This document shows, one piece after another, positions 1-13,700 of a stretch of 64,000 nt of DNA. Origin of the DNA: Climacteris rufus (taxonomy: Eukaryota > Chordata > Aves > Passeriformes > Climacteridae). Every line of letters starts with the position of its first letter. The first letter of the stretch is position 1. The translations under genes were made by a program, and so were the position numbers. The notes beneath the pieces are model-generated. The model was not told where the DNA came from. It saw nothing but the letters and a program-made list of their open reading frames with translations, and did not search any database. The DNA lies in contig VZRZ01003917.1 in NCBI GenBank assembly GCA_013398175.1, positions 831,397-895,396 of the forward strand. The letters run 5' to 3'.

Positions 1-2089
1 CCCCCCCAAAAAAAAAAAGAAAAGGATTTGCTCAGGAAGTCTGATTAATCTTGGGAAAAGCCATTTGCAATTGCCATGCTTGGAGGTTAAGACCAGCTTG
101 AAAGTTTTGGAGAGGAAACCAGAGAATGCCACAGTGCACTGAACCAGCAAACCACAGATTCATAGAAACATAAAAACAAAGAAACTGAAGAAAACCCACA
201 GGGGTTAGTTTTCAGAACACAAAGGGACAGATTGCACAGGGTACGGGAACAAACACACTCCTAAGCAATATCCATCCTTTGCAAATTGCCATTTTTCCAA
301 GAAAAAGAAAGAATCCGTTTTCTTACATGCCTATACTTTGAAAGTTCAAAATTATTCTCTGCACAGTGAAGAGATGGCTCTTCAACCTGTAGAAATGGTT
401 TACCAGATTATTGTTTCCAGTAACTAGACAGTCTTCTGGAATATCAGTGAGGCCTGATCTGGGGGAATGTCACTTCTTCCTTAGAAGCACTACCCATGAG
501 GAGGGTATTCATTCACCCCTGGCCCTTGCCACCACAAAGTGCCTCAGCTGCTTCTGTGGGTGGACAGGCAACCCCACAAACACAAACTCAGCAGTAGGGC
601 AGCCATGCTCTGGGCCTGCATGTCCAAGGCAGGCTGGAGGAAGGTCCAAGTTCCTTCATGCCTGAGGTAAGGATCTAGGCATCCACAGACAGGAGGATTT
701 AGCAAGCAAGGATATCTGATCCATGAAACAAAGTAAGTCCAGCCTCCTTCAACAGAGAAAACCTACAGGGGTGCTCAACTCTCCTGGCAAGCAGGTTTGA
801 ATACCTATGAGTTACATCAGGCAGAGTAGAGTGCACCTTTGTATCTAATCCAAGCAGTAGTCAGATATGCATAGTTTCATTTTCCTCTGTCTGTGCTCTT
901 TGTATTTGGTACTTCTGTTTTTTATCCTTCATTTCTCTTATCCTGGCTGGTGCCAGTGTGACTTTGGAGAGTGGTAAACACCAAGACTGCTGTATCTATA
1001 GACACGGGGATGGGAAGGCACCTCCCCAGTGCCCAGCACATCCACTTGTTGTGTAAAGAGCCACATAGGAAACAAAACACTCACCAACCTCCCCACATGA
1101 ATATTTGTGTCTAAGTAACTGTGAGGAAGAGAATGGTAGAGATGTCTTTTGGGGACAAATATTATAGAGGCAAACATTCTGAAAAAGGTATAGCAAAGAG
1201 AGGACCTGAATTCAGAAGGTATTATAAGTAGGAAATTTTCAGCGCAAAACAGTATTTTCCCATCCCTGTAACTGGGTGAAAGGCCTTTAAGGCTGATCCT
1301 CAAATGATGCTCCTTGAATTTACATGCCTGTTGCAGCTGTCCACCCGGTGTGGACACTCCCATGTGCACTGAATGCTGCAGAACACATTGGGAACTCCTT
1401 TTCTGAGCATCAGGAAAAATTACCTGCTAAATTGACTAGTCTGTATCAGCTTCTTCACTGTATGAAGCATGAGACCCTTTGATGCAAAGTTAACAGAGCT
1501 TTTGGTGTTGTAGAGGATTAATCTAACAGAAAACTTATTAATACTATGCTACTCTTGAAAGCTTTGATCCTTCTCTCCTGAGAGATACAGAAATCCTTAC
1601 TGATACTCAAAATAGTCAAGTGCAAATACGCCACTGATAAGAAAAGACCCAAGGAAACGCAGTTAACAAAAACCCACCTCCTTGGTGCTTTTTCCTACAC
1701 TCTTTCTGCTCATAGTTCTGGCACAGTTTTATGTTGCGGTATTTTGAGGGGATCTGGCTTTTTGGGTGTAGTGGGGACCAAAAGATGGCTCCTGTAAAGA
1801 GCTGCCAGAAGCTTCCACAGCTGTCCAGCCGGGGCCTGTCTCTGATGGCTCCTGAAAGATAGATGTGCTGTAAGCCACAGCCAATTAGGAAGGAAGGTAA
1901 TGCCTCTGACAACATATTTAAGAAGCAAACTGGGAAGTAGACGGGCACGCACCATTTAGAAATAGATAGGTAGCTGTTAGGCAGGGGAAAGGAGTACAAC
2001 ATATAAAAGAAACACTAGATATGAACACCAGCAAAGCCGGCCAAGAAGAAGGAGGGAGGAGGAGGAGGTCCTTAAATCATCGGAGCTGA
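1..2089. other. Intergenic, nothing recognised
   Basis: AT-rich with short GC-richer patches near 500-620 and 1800-1870. Open frames here (for example the 143-codon frame at 938-1369 on the minus strand) show no familiar domain or splice context. No exon of the expected convergent neighbour WIF1 is seen. Confidence 0.6.
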
Positions 2090-2804
2090 AGATGTCTCCG
2101 TGGCCTGTGGTAAGGGACCGTACCAAATGCAGTGGAGCCGAGATCCACCCCACTACAGGGCAGAAGGGAGTGAACTCCTACAAGAGAGACTGTGTCTGGT
2201 GGGAATTGAAATGATTAACAAGGCCTTTGCTCCTGAAACCAGGAAGGGAGTCAATTAAGTTTAAAAAGCCTGGTTTTATTCCTACCCTAAGAGAGAGACC
2301 AGCTCGACAGGGGGAGAGAGCGATGGGGCAGTGGCAGAGTTCAGGCGGGCTGCCTGCCAACTTCTGCGAACCTGCCACGGTGCCAAAAGAGAGAGAGAGT
2401 ATCTGCGAACTAGGGGTAAGAGACAGAAGAAAAAACCCAACCTCCCTGCCAGGTATTTTGGCCAAGAAGAGGAAACATCTGAGGACTGAACTACCTAGGA
2501 GAAAGAAAACCCCGGGTTCCCTTTACCTTCTGGGAGAAGGGGGAAGGGCTGCTGGGGGCAGGGGGAAGAAAAGAGAAAAATTGGTTAAAAAGATGGGTTT
2601 TTGCTTGCTCCTTTCACTCTGTAATAAATTCACTTTATCCCTTATAAGTTTTGAGCCTGTTTTAGATTGCTTTAGGGAGGTTTTCTTCTCTCTCAGGGCT
2701 CTTATCTCAGCAACACATTCCTTTCCCCCTGTCCAATTGCAAATGGGGAAGGAAAAGCATCCTTTCGTGGGGCCTTGGCCTTTGGCCAGGGCGAAACCAT
2801 GGCA
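2090..2804 (+). mobile_element. Probable solo LTR, avian ERVL/ERV1-like (5' boundary uncertain)
   Basis: A purine- and GC-richer block unlike its AT-rich surroundings. Near 2621 it has the poly(A) signal context tgtaataaattcac, then a T-rich stretch with tgagcctgttt, and it closes with a G-rich run and gcgaaaccatggca (CA at 2803-2804). This order (U3-like purine block, AATAAA, T-rich R/U5, terminal CA) matches bird LTRs I remember. I could not find a convincing TG start or a target-site duplication, so the left end is approximate. An open frame through it (2227-2811) is treated as chance. Confidence 0.5.
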
Positions 2805-5800
2805 TATGTGAACTTCAAAAACCGTAATGTCTTCCTAGGAAATAGGAACCTATACACAATCTATAAATCCCTCAAATCACCCTTCATTTTTAGCCCCGTG
2901 CAACCAGGTCTCTAGCTACACAGTAGAAGTTACTAAAAGAAATTATGAGAACATTCAAATTTACATGGACTAGTGCTCAGAAAGGGAAGAGTGGAAAGAA
3001 CAGCTGTGCTGGATCCTCTTCTTGCTGTGTCTTGACACCTGAAGATATATGTGATGTGATGCAATGCAAGGAGGCAACTTGAAGCAGCATAAAACAAGCC
3101 TGCCTGCTCACTATGTGACCTCCCAGTTCCTCTTGGTCCACAGGGTGGGAACTTCTGGTCTAGTTTCTTACAGAGGCTCCTTGCAGTTCATTCCCAGAAC
3201 ATGTTATCTGAACCAAGTGGGAATCTAAGTCTGCTTTCCAGAGACAGTCTCATCCTTTGGTGTTTTGGGGTGCTTAGGAGACAGGGAGCTCTCTAGAGAG
3301 GGGAGACAAGTTTTGCAGAAGTTCCAAGGCTTCCTGCAGCAGGGAGCTACAATTGTCCTGCAAATGGTAATGGGAGATATTTGTCCCAGGAGCATCCTCA
3401 GATACATGTGCTGGACAAAGAGCCCCAAGGGAAAAAAAAAAAAGAAAGACACTTTTGTATAACAAAGACACTCTGGTTTAGCCAGATCTGAGGCAAGGTG
3501 CCTGACAGGATTCAATAGGCAAACAAAACAGAAATGTGTGAAAAAAATGGAATAATTTTATTTTGGTCTTGATTTTTTTTCTGTTAGTCTTCAGATTTAT
3601 TTTATATTGTTATCGTTTGAGATAACAGCAGGAGGAATCCTCCTCTAAACAGAAGGCAGCTCCCCCTCTCTGGTCCAGAAAGAAATTTCTCAGAAGAAAG
3701 TGAAAAAACCCCTGTTTATTCACACACAATATGCATGCAGACACAGCAAAGACAATAAAACAAATGAATAATATCAGATAATAAATCCCCACAAAGGGAA
3801 AACCTCAGCAGAAAAGTCCCAGAGAATCCCTTCTGTCTCCCGAAGGGGGGGTGTGTCCCGGCACAGGCTGCACCAGGCCTCCCTAGACTCCGATGCTGAT
3901 CCCCTCCTCAGTTCCAGGTGATGGCACAGGTCCAAAGAAACGAAGAAAAAGGCAAAAAAGAAAAAAAAATGGAAAAAAAATGGCTGGAAAAGCAAAGAGA
4001 AGGAAAAAAAAAAAAAACAGAGGGGAAAAAAACCTCTCCTTCTCTCCACCGTGCCGACCTTGTTTGCCGCAGCTGAGAAGAAGAATCCTGGGGGAGTCAC
4101 CTTACAGTCATGTACAGTCTGGTGGGAGGAAATCCGCTGTCCTCTTGGGCGGGAACATCCGCTGGAAAGATCTGCTGATAAGAGGAATACAGGACAGTGG
4201 GGATATGATACTGTCACCCCAGGACATCTTTCCTTTCCTTTTCTTCTACTGCCATGTTGCAGAACTCTTTCCTCACCTCCCCTACTCACATCCCAGCCAA
4301 TCCTTGTGGTGGCCTTCCTCCTCTACTGTCCCAGGGGTGTTCCTAACAGCCTGTTAATTAAGTAGAATCCCCGTGCTGACAAATTTCCTGTTGGTCCCAT
4401 TGTGAAATACTGAATAACATCAGAAACTTCTGCTAAACTGAGCAAATAGTTGCATCAAAGTCAGAAAGCTTTCTGTTGAACTCAAGATTCCTGTGACCAA
4501 AAAAAAGAAAAAGAAAAAGGAGACATTTGCTAAAGTCACGGCAAACAGTTAATTAACTTAGGGCTTATTGCAGAAAGGAAGGGTAAAATCTAATGCAAAA
4601 TTAGAAGTATATGCCTGTTCCTCTCAAACAAAAAGCCACTCCTCCATCTCTTCACGGCTTCTCTATCCCTTAATGACTGTCCTATATACTTAATCTGGAT
4701 TGTAGTATCATTTTACACCTCTCAGAGCATCCAAACCTGGAGAATGTTTCAATTATTCGTTAGGAAACCAGCAAAAAAGAAAAGGACTGGTATTTTGTAA
4801 AAAGACCAACACCTGCCTTAGGTTTCAGGTGAATCTGAGTAGCTATTCTGCAGGTAACTCAAGTTTATGTTGCACTGAGCACTTTTCCTCCAGTTAGCAA
4901 ATGCCAGGAGCCTGCCTGTTCTGTGGGCAGCTTAGTGCTCAGACAAACATATATCATGTGCTGAAAGGAGGGAAGGACAAACTCCCCCTCCCTTCTCTAA
5001 CAGTCAAGTTTAGGGTGAGAAAAAACACCCCCACGCTTCTCTCAAAAGTAAAAAGCGAGAGGATTGGGGTGTTCCAAGCCAATTGAGGGGGGCTTTTTCC
5101 ATGATATAGGACATATGATCTGAGTTAGATCACGTAATGTAAATATTGCAAAAATAGAAACTGGAAATTACAATGTTTCATTTAAAAATGTGAGTATGAG
5201 GTATTGTCAACACTGTGAGATTTTTCTTTGCTTTATTGCACTTTAACTAAATCTAGCAAAATGTACGTAGAATGTTTCTACTCCTTTCCTTACAAAATAT
5301 AAGTCCACTTTTCCTGTCAGCTCTGTACTCCATTCTTTGGGACCAAATCAGCCTTCTTCTGCTCAGTGTCACACTTTTACACACATACAATCTGTTACTA
5401 ATTAATGCAGCAGTAGACAGTGCTCAAAATCATACTGCCCACTGCCCTTCTGTTCTACAAGTATTAAAGCTCTGTGCAGCCCTACAGATACCTTCCCCCA
5501 CTTCCAGCTTTCCTACAGAGAGTTCGGTGACTTCCAGATAAAGGGATATTGCTCATCAGCTTGATTCTGGTTTTCCATTTAGCTCTGAACAGCAGCAAAC
5601 AATAGACCAACTCTTTCTGACTTTCTGCTGTTCAGCACTCTGGTCTCAGACCAAAGCTCAGGGTAAATCAGTGGCCCCAGGGTAGACGTCAAAGGGGCTG
5701 GGTGCTGGTTTGGGACACCCACTCCCCACAGGCTTTATTACTGATCTGGCAGTGCCTGGCTGGACAGATGCCAATGGGGTGCTCCTTCCCCACAAATCCT

Positions 5801-8009
5801 CTTCCTTTCCCTCTTGTCCTGTTCAACTTCTTGCAGCTGCTGCTGTGCTGTCTAGGTGATGGGTCTAAGCCACTACAGAATGCTGTGAGGCTGAAGCCAG
5901 GGAGACAGATTTCCTGTAGTTCAGCTTTAAAATCATACTCTCTCATGAGAACATACAGAAAATGCAGGAAAAGGAGGTGCTTTCCTGCTAGGGCAGCATT
6001 CCCAGCCTCAAGCACAGCTTCCCATTTTCTCCAAAGAAAACAGTAACTGTGTAGATGGAGGCTTCCCACAGAGCAGTTGACATAGGTGAAGAGCTTTCCA
6101 GAACCAGCAGCTCAGGCTGGAAAGTTAGCTCAATTTAGAGGCACACTATGCCCAGGGAGGATGGACAAGGGGTACCTTACTGACATGCCTCAGCTTCCTT
6201 CAACAGGCTCAAGGATCTTACAAACACTGAGGGAAGATGGAGTCCATCCTTCCTCAGCTGAGACCACCATCTGAAGGCAGCTAATAACCTAAGCTGACCT
6301 CCTCCCATCCTGAGGTGCCTGAACCTCAAGGATGAGCCCATGGTGCAAGCAAACTAAAAATCTGCATCATGGCAACATTACAAACTATTTAAAGAGCCAG
6401 ACAGAGAGCCTGGCAATACCTTCCAGACAACAGAGTTATATTACAACATTTATTCTGAGAGTAATAACTTCAGGGTTAGTGCATATGAGGCATTCTCCAC
6501 CCCAGTCCTTCTCTGCATGGGAGTAGTGAGCAAAACATCATGAAGAATACATTTCATCTGTAACGATCTGCATATGTGAATGGCAGAGTTTGAAAATCAT
6601 GTGGACATGTTCTGCCTGACAGAAAAGCAAGCAGGACTCATTCTCTGTTCTGGATGAAGTTTAAAAGCTGGTGAATAACCGAGATGCAACTTTCCAATCC
6701 CATTTCCAATTAGTCAGCCTATTGTGCAAGAAAAGGAGAAGATAAAAGAAGGAATTCCTTTTATTTTTCTACACATATGTGATGGCTCTTTTCATTATCA
6801 TCAAAGTACCTTCATCAAAGCTTGTCATACTCTCCAACAGAACCTCAGAGTAGAACACACTTCTAAAAGAAAAATAACTGTATTTCACTCGTTCACCATC
6901 CACAGTCAGTTTTGACTGCAGCAAATTCCCAGTGCTTCTGTCTTCTCTGAGCAGCATTGAAATGCACAATGAAAAAATTTAACCTGCAGCTAGTTCTGTA
7001 ACAGTGTCATCTGTGTAGTAATTCACTCATCTGACTTGTATTTTACTGCAACAATTCCAGTGAGTGCCAAAATATAGTCTCAGATATGAACTTTAGCTGT
7101 TTCTAAGAAAGGGAGGCAGACCATAGGTCGCTGTACAGGAAAGGAAGGGAAGAGCCCACCCCAATCCTCTCCAGGCTGGAGCATTGCTCCCACCTTCCTT
7201 CAAGCTTCTGCAGTTTCTCATTCATCTCGTACTCTGAGAATAGTTGCCTTCAAGAGGCAGGTCATTTATTTGCTGCTGTCAACTTGAATAAGTACTACTC
7301 TCTCAATTTTGAAGGACAGCAACATTTTTTATGTCAAAATGCTAGGAAATTATACATTATGCCTCCAAAACTACCCAGAATCAAAATGGGAATAACAACT
7401 TTGGGCGAACCTTTTACCTTCTGATGTTCAAACTTTTAGCAAAAACCTTCTCTAACCAAAGAGACCTAGAAACATTGTCCTCCTTTTCTGTTTTGGGGTT
7501 TGGGACGGGGAACATTTTTGTTGGTATAGTCTGATGTTAGCAGCTAAGGTTCCAAAAAAACCCAACAAACAGAGAAAAAACCCGACAGTGTCAATATCTA
7601 ACTGGCAGGGCTTGTAACACAGGGGAAAAACAAAAGACAAAATCAACAAAAAACCCAAACAAACCAAAAGAAAAATAACTCGATAAGGAGAAAAATAGAC
7701 ATGAAAAAAAGTAATTAGATTTGTGGCTGGCTCATAATAGGAGTGTAGGTGTCAAAAATGGCCTTCTTAATCATCAGATAGTGCACTCAGGTCTTTGCAG
7801 TGTACTGGAACAGAGATAAACCATTCAATTCTTCCCATAATTTCTCCATTTCTCCTGGAAGTCTAGAGACACACACAGGTCTTGTGTAAGAAGAAATAAA
7901 TGTGAAATGGAAAGCTGGATAAATTAAATATTACATGTAGGTCAGGTACCACTGTGCTTTTTTTTTGCTTTTGTTTTTTACCAGCTCTAGAAAATGCTTT
8001 TGATCTTTT
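2805..8009. other. Intergenic, low-complexity and unassigned sequence
   Basis: Unique AT-rich DNA, with an A/G-rich block at 3950-4027 and a GC-richer block at about 4050-4370 that looks repeat-derived but that I cannot assign. The 126-codon antisense and 114-codon sense frames near 5.7-6.07 kb overlap each other and resemble no known protein. Confidence 0.55.
3950..4027. repeat. A/G-rich low-complexity stretch
   Basis: A purine run with several poly(A) segments separated by GG or TGG. It creates long spurious lysine-rich and phenylalanine-rich open frames on the two strands. Confidence 0.7.
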
Positions 8010-8132
8010 CAGGGATGAAAGAAGGATGGAAAAAGGCAGGCAGGAAGGGAGATTAGATGAGACAAGCAGGCAGACATGAGGGAGGGAGGGAAGGAAGGAT
8101 GGAAGCAAGGAAGGAAGGAAGGAAAGAGAAAA
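8010..8132. repeat. GGAA-rich purine microsatellite
   Basis: An imperfect run of GGAA/GGCA/GGGA units (gagggagggagggaaggaagg, then aaggaaggaaggaaggaaag), all purine on the + strand for over 100 bases with few interruptions. Confidence 0.85.
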
Positions 8133-8736
8133 ATATTTTTTTCAGTCTGCCAGCTAGAACAGTGGTGCCAAAGGTGCTCAGGTCTCATTTCTATACCCAC
8201 TGGAAAACAGAAACACAAAAGCAAGCTGAGAATTGACACAGGAGATTTATTATGGGCTACCTTTAATATAGAATGCATATTTAAATTACATCATTGGTAT
8301 CTTTCAACCATTTTTCATTTAACTAAAGAAATAACCTTGGGTTGAGACAATTCCCTGTACAGAGCTTTTTACACAGTTACTGTATAATGAAAAATCTAAC
8401 CACACACAGGTGGTGAGGTCCAGATCTCCCTCATTCATATGAGTGGTCATTCATATCAGAATTGTAGGACAGAGCTTTTACGTGCTTCATGATTTGCAGC
8501 CTTTACAGTGGACACACAGACCCATCTACTGCTATTTTTTAAACAACACTGTTGTCTGCAACTTTAGAAAGGTCAATGCCTTCGTCCCCTTTCACCCTTG
8601 TCAAGCCACAGCCCACAGGATTAAACCCATCCATCCTCTGTAGACAGCACAGAGCCATGTTCTTGCATCTGGAACTCAACTTTGTGTCTGTGGTGTTGCC
8701 ATCTCAAACAAAAAGTTTATCCCCTTCTATCTTACA

Positions 8737-9225
8737 AGGGCCCCTTTAGGTACTAGGAGGCTTCTATAAGGCCTCCCCACATCCTTCTCCAGGCTGAAGA
8801 ATCCCAGCTCTCAACCTGTCTTCATAGGAGAGGTGCTCCAGCCCCCTGACCATCTTTGTGGCCCTGCTCTGGACTTGATCCAACAGGTCCACATCTTTCC
8901 TCTACTGGGGACCCCAGAGCTGGATGCAGCACTCCAGGTGGGATCTCACCAGAGTGGAGCAGAGGGACAGAATCCCCTCCCTCACCCTGCTGGTCACACT
9001 GCTTTGGATACAGGACACATTTGGCTTTCTAGGCTTCAGGTGCACATTCCTGGGTCATGTCCAGCCTCTCCTCCACCAGCACCCCCAAGTCCTTCTCGGC
9101 AGGGCTGCTCTCCATCTGTCCATCCCCCAGCCTGTGTTGATACCAGGCTTTGCTCTGACCCAGGTGCAGCACCTCGCACCCGGTCTCGTTAAACCTCATA
9201 AAGTTCCCATGGATCCACTTAGAGT
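8737..9225 (-). mobile_element. CR1 LINE fragment, 3' part, antisense to the + strand
   Basis: The + strand reads as the reverse complement of a CR1 3' region. Recognisable pieces are cttcataggagaggtgctcc, ccccagagctgg, ctcaccagagtggagcag, and cacccccaagtccttctc near its end. These encode, on the minus strand, the last part of the CR1 reverse-transcriptase ORF followed by its 3' UTR. It has diverged from consensus by substitutions and small indels. CR1 is the dominant LINE of birds. Confidence 0.92.
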
Positions 9226-10645
9226 CAGTACAGATTGCTGATGACCAGCATGAGGACTTCAAATTACAGTTCTCTGCAGAGACAAGCAATTCTTCAAGGC
9301 ACAAAAGCCACATCTGGAGACCTGAATGTGTTTTTTCTTCAAGATCTGGAAGTTTAAAACACTCATGGGTTGAATAGTAAGGTCTCCAGGGCAGGACTGC
9401 AAGTTGGCAAGTATCTGAGGGGAGTTTATTAGTTTAGCTATATTTTGCTGGGGTTATTTTTCACAAAAGTTTCACAAAAAGGTGGGGTTTTTTCTTTCAG
9501 CCTTCAGCATGGAACAGCTCAGGTCCAGTATTTATGATAAAATACCTCAGCTGATTCATGACTGGCAGTAACTGGATGTCATAAAACAAAACAAGTTTCA
9601 ACAAGGTACCCAGTGAGTCCAGCAAGCTTCCTGCATCTGCCTGCAACTGCAATCCTGTTTGACAGCTCATACTCCAAAGAGAAAATTTATTATACCTCTG
9701 ACTGAGAAAGAGCCTTTAGAGCATTTTAGAGTCCTGCTATGGGCACTGTTTCCAAAGACTCGCTGTTAGGATGTCTCTGTGCTTTGGGATCACTGCACAA
9801 GGTTAGCAAGCTTACTGAGAGGGGTCAAATAGAATAGACAGGTTGCAATGTGAAATCAAAGGTGAACAGACTGGAAACGGTTTCACATCTGATTGAAAAT
9901 GGATAAAAGTTGGAAACACTAAGCTAAGGCTGTATTACTTTCACAGGAATTGCAGCTGTTGTGCTTGCATGGAGCACCAGTGGCATCTAGTGACCATACC
10001 CAGAAGATCACCATGAATGGATGTGAACACAGAAAGCCACGATGCAGACAGAGCCAGGGGACACATCACTGACCTGCTGGTGGAGATGGCTGCAAACCTG
10101 GTCTAACCTCTAGTAGCAGCATTGCATCTTTGTGGCCAGATACTGTAGCACTTTTACAGATGTGTCTTGTCAACTGCAATAGTGAGATCCTCCCCACCTC
10201 TGTCTGTCACACCAGCCTGGAGGTTCAGCAGCAGTGTGGGACAACTTCCTCTCACACGATGGCAGAAGTGCCTCTTCAACATGGGACACTTTCCAGTCTG
10301 GATGGAAACCAGTGGCTGAGCGCTGGCTAGTGCGGATAGAGAACGTGTCCAGCAACACCAAGTCACCTGGCTCTCTGCCAAGCAGACAATAATCCTTTTG
10401 TTCCCTCTGGAGAAAGGCCTCTTCTCCAAGTGCACTGGAGGCCAGACACTGAACAGTATTGTTGCAGCTGGGTGAAAAGTTTACTAGTGCAGGGGAAACA
10501 GTATAAAAATTATCATACGCAGTAATCTGGAGTTCAAAAGGACACAATGTATGTCTAAAGTAACTGACTAGTGGTGTGGAACAGACAGAAGATGATTAGG
10601 TCTGTATTTCCCTGCAGACAAAACAGAGAAATAGACCTACGTTTA
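9226..10645. other. Intergenic, nothing recognised
   Basis: Moderately GC-rich unique sequence. Overlapping open frames near 10.15-10.55 kb on the minus strand have no family features. Confidence 0.55.
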
Positions 10646-10669
10646 TTAAAAAAAAAAAAAACAAAATTT

Positions 10670-10702
<33 letters not shown>

Positions 10703-10717
10703 AAAGAAAAAAAAGAA
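10646..10717. repeat. Long A-tract (interrupted poly(A))
   Basis: An A-run of 14 bases, then caaaattttatt, then about 29 As, then agaaagaaaaaaaag. No retroposed gene body is recognisable next to it. It may be the tail of a decayed retrocopy or simple slippage. Confidence 0.85.
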
Positions 10718-13700
10718 ACCCAGTTTAATTAAGAGATTTCATTAGAAGAGTTAGGGAAGCTGCAATTATAAGTCAGCAGTGAAAAAATTGTGCAATTTCT
10801 TACACCGCTATTGGTGCCTGAGACTACAAGTTCACACCTTGTAAGGCTCCACTCAGCTCTCCTCTCCCTGAGCATTCATGACTGGTTGTTGATGATGTGT
10901 AAATCTTTGGCTTCTCAAAGTCTTAACAATGGACTCCTACAACTATGCTGGGTGGTCACCAGAGACCTTACCTACTTTTCCTAAGAACAAAATTACTTCC
11001 TTCTTGCTGGCCAGACACCTTCCTTCCACAAGTGTCCTTGTGGTGTGTCTGCACTGACTGGCACCTGCCCTTCACTCGGGGTTTGTACCCATGTGTCATT
11101 TAGAGGAGCCACTGGAGCTGTTAGGAAGGGAAAGCAAGGTGGAAAAGCCATCATAGACAGTGAGCAGCAGGAGCAGAGCAACACCACATTTTGTGTCTGA
11201 AAAGGGCTGATCTAGTGCCCATGAATCCTTCATCACAGCACAGGCTGTGAGAGGTGCTGGATTTGGGGTTTCAGCCGTGTCTGACCCTCTGAGGGCCTGT
11301 GAGGCTCTCCAGTCTGTTCCCACTGCCTGCTCCTTTGGAGGATCCATCCAGCGAAGTCCCATAGCATCTCCCCTGCAAGGGGAGACCAGTCAGCCTGGAA
11401 GGGAGGAATCACCACGAGGCTGGAAGCACAAGTGGAGCCCACAGAGGCAAACCAACACGCAGCAGGAACCACCATGACAGCTGCTGCTTCAGGCTTACAT
11501 TTTCTGGTGTTTATTATTCTTTTCATTCTTGGCCATGTCTCCATTATTATTATTCTTTTCATGTGAAGGAGGAAATTTTGTTGCTGAAGCTCTGTTTGTG
11601 GTCCCTGCTGTGCATGCAGCTGCCCAGATCAGCATGAGCTGCTGGCCCACCATCCACCTCATTTCACCTCAGTGTGATGTGCTCAACCCAGACAAAATCG
11701 GATGACTGCCCCAAGGGAAAGCAGTCTCTGGATGTGCTGCATTCCTACAGTGCTCCATTCTTAGCCATTTCCAACCATTAGTTGTCAGAGAAATGACACT
11801 GTGCTAAGCCAACCAGCGTGGCTGTCCTTAGCTTCCTGAAAACTCTCATCACACACACAAGCAGAGAATGCAAGCAAGGGTTGGGAGCTCACAAAGACAA
11901 AGCACAAGCCAAACAGAGAGGAATAGCTGCAAAACTATTGAGTCCTGAGATGCAGAAAGCACCTGTCTTTCCTGATGCAGTATCTGAAAAAGGTGGAACT
12001 GATCAAAACATTTCCCCTTATCATCAACAAATGTAAAACATCAGGAAACCAACAAGTGAGAACAAAACACCACACGCACCCCTGAGAGAAAAAGAGACCT
12101 TTTTTGATGGCTCAATGTGAAGCAAGCCACAGTGAACCTCATCAGAGGGCTCAACACTGGCATCTCCCTCCTGCCAGGGCAGGAGCAACCACCGGGCTAC
12201 CAAGTGGGTGGACAACACTGTGACAGGATGTGGCACCTTGCTGGCATCAGGCAAGTCCATGATCACTTTGAACATAGAAGGATGGGCAGGAAGCAGCACA
12301 TCATGGGTTTGTTGTTTACAACTAAAAAGCCTAAGAAGCCACACAGGCACTGAGGAGTTTGCTTTTCCTCAAAACTTCTTGTACCTTTTGCCTGGATGCA
12401 TTGTTCCTTCCCTCCTCCCAATCTCTTCACCCACACGTATCACCTCCCATGCCACCAGCAGGCCTGTCTGCTTCTTCTTGAGAAACCAGTGTGGTTTGAT
12501 ACAGTTTTATCAGAAAAAGACTCAGAAACACTTGTGGTTCTTTTTAAACCTGCAGTGAGCCAGCAAATGCTGTGTGCTGCTTGTAAGATAAAGCACAGCT
12601 GAAATGGCATTCTGCAGGCTGGGGGAGGCTGGACCTGAGCATGGTCTGACACTGCCAACTTCTATGTCCTAAATCGTGTCAAGCATCTTGCATCCTCCTG
12701 TCAGCTGGAGCAAGCCTTGAAGGCTTTGCAGTGGGGAAGGGTGTGCAGAAGGGACCTTTCACATGTGCACTGCCCCAGTGCGCTGGATCCAGCCCTCCCA
12801 CACATGACCCTCTCAGACGAGCACAACTCCCCAAGGATGCTGCTAACACAGAGGTGTTCAAACGTGTCCAAGCAGCTTCCAAGCAGCTGAGAAACCAGTC
12901 ACCTGGCCAGTGCCTGCTGGCTACTGACACGGGCTGAGGGTGCTTGTCTGGGATGACTGCACATTTCAAATCACTGGCAGGGCTCCATGACAACCCCCTG
13001 CCTTGAATGAAGCTTTCACCAACAAAAAGCAAGTACAACTGGAGCAAACAAAGCATTGACTAGAACAGGGATGCATTAGGATGAATTTTCTATCTCTTCA
13101 TACTTCAGTGGAGCTGGTGTCAGATGATAATGGCTCCCTGCCACTCAGCCAGATGCTACGACTGCCCATGGATGGGCACCGGGTAACTCCTTGCAAAGAA
13201 GGTCAAGGAAAACTACAGTACAGTGAAACCACCCACATTATTTCTGTATGAAAAATTTCACATGATTTAAAATACATGTTGTGGAAGTTTGACATAGGTT
13301 TCAAGTCTTGAATTTTGAAAATGAACTTTTACCTGAATTGGAAATACCAGTGTAAAGGGTTGCATTTTACTTTTGCATGAAATAATGTTTTGTTGCCTTT
13401 CTAGCAACCACTTAGTCTCTTTTGAATGGAGGTAGAATTTTTGTTAAGTACACAAAATTGAATTTGCACTACACCTGCAGTTGCGGATGAAATCAATTAT
13501 CTGCTGACAGCAGTTCTGAAAAACTGATCTCTACCATCTACTATTTTTGCCCCCAAAGCATAGACAATTGCAAGTAATCTCTGAATAGCTTTGGACCTGT
13601 TTCCACTTGCAGAACTGTAAGTGCCTGCAAAATGGAGGCAAATGCCTGTCCTTTGAGAGATTTCATTTGATGATTGTGAAACACATTCTCAGAAGTAAAA

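Noticed and set aside
2227..2811. A 194-codon plus-strand frame
   Set aside because: It lies in the probable LTR and is Lys/Arg/Gly-rich because of purine-rich DNA. It has no domain, and its end passes through the LTR poly(A) region.
3774..4357. Long frames on both strands (171 and 154 codons)
   Set aside because: They arise from the A/G low-complexity run, giving poly-Lys on one strand and poly-Phe on the other.
8833..9313. Frames of 94-119 codons in the 8.8-9.3 kb region
   Set aside because: They are fragments of a CR1 LINE, not a host gene.
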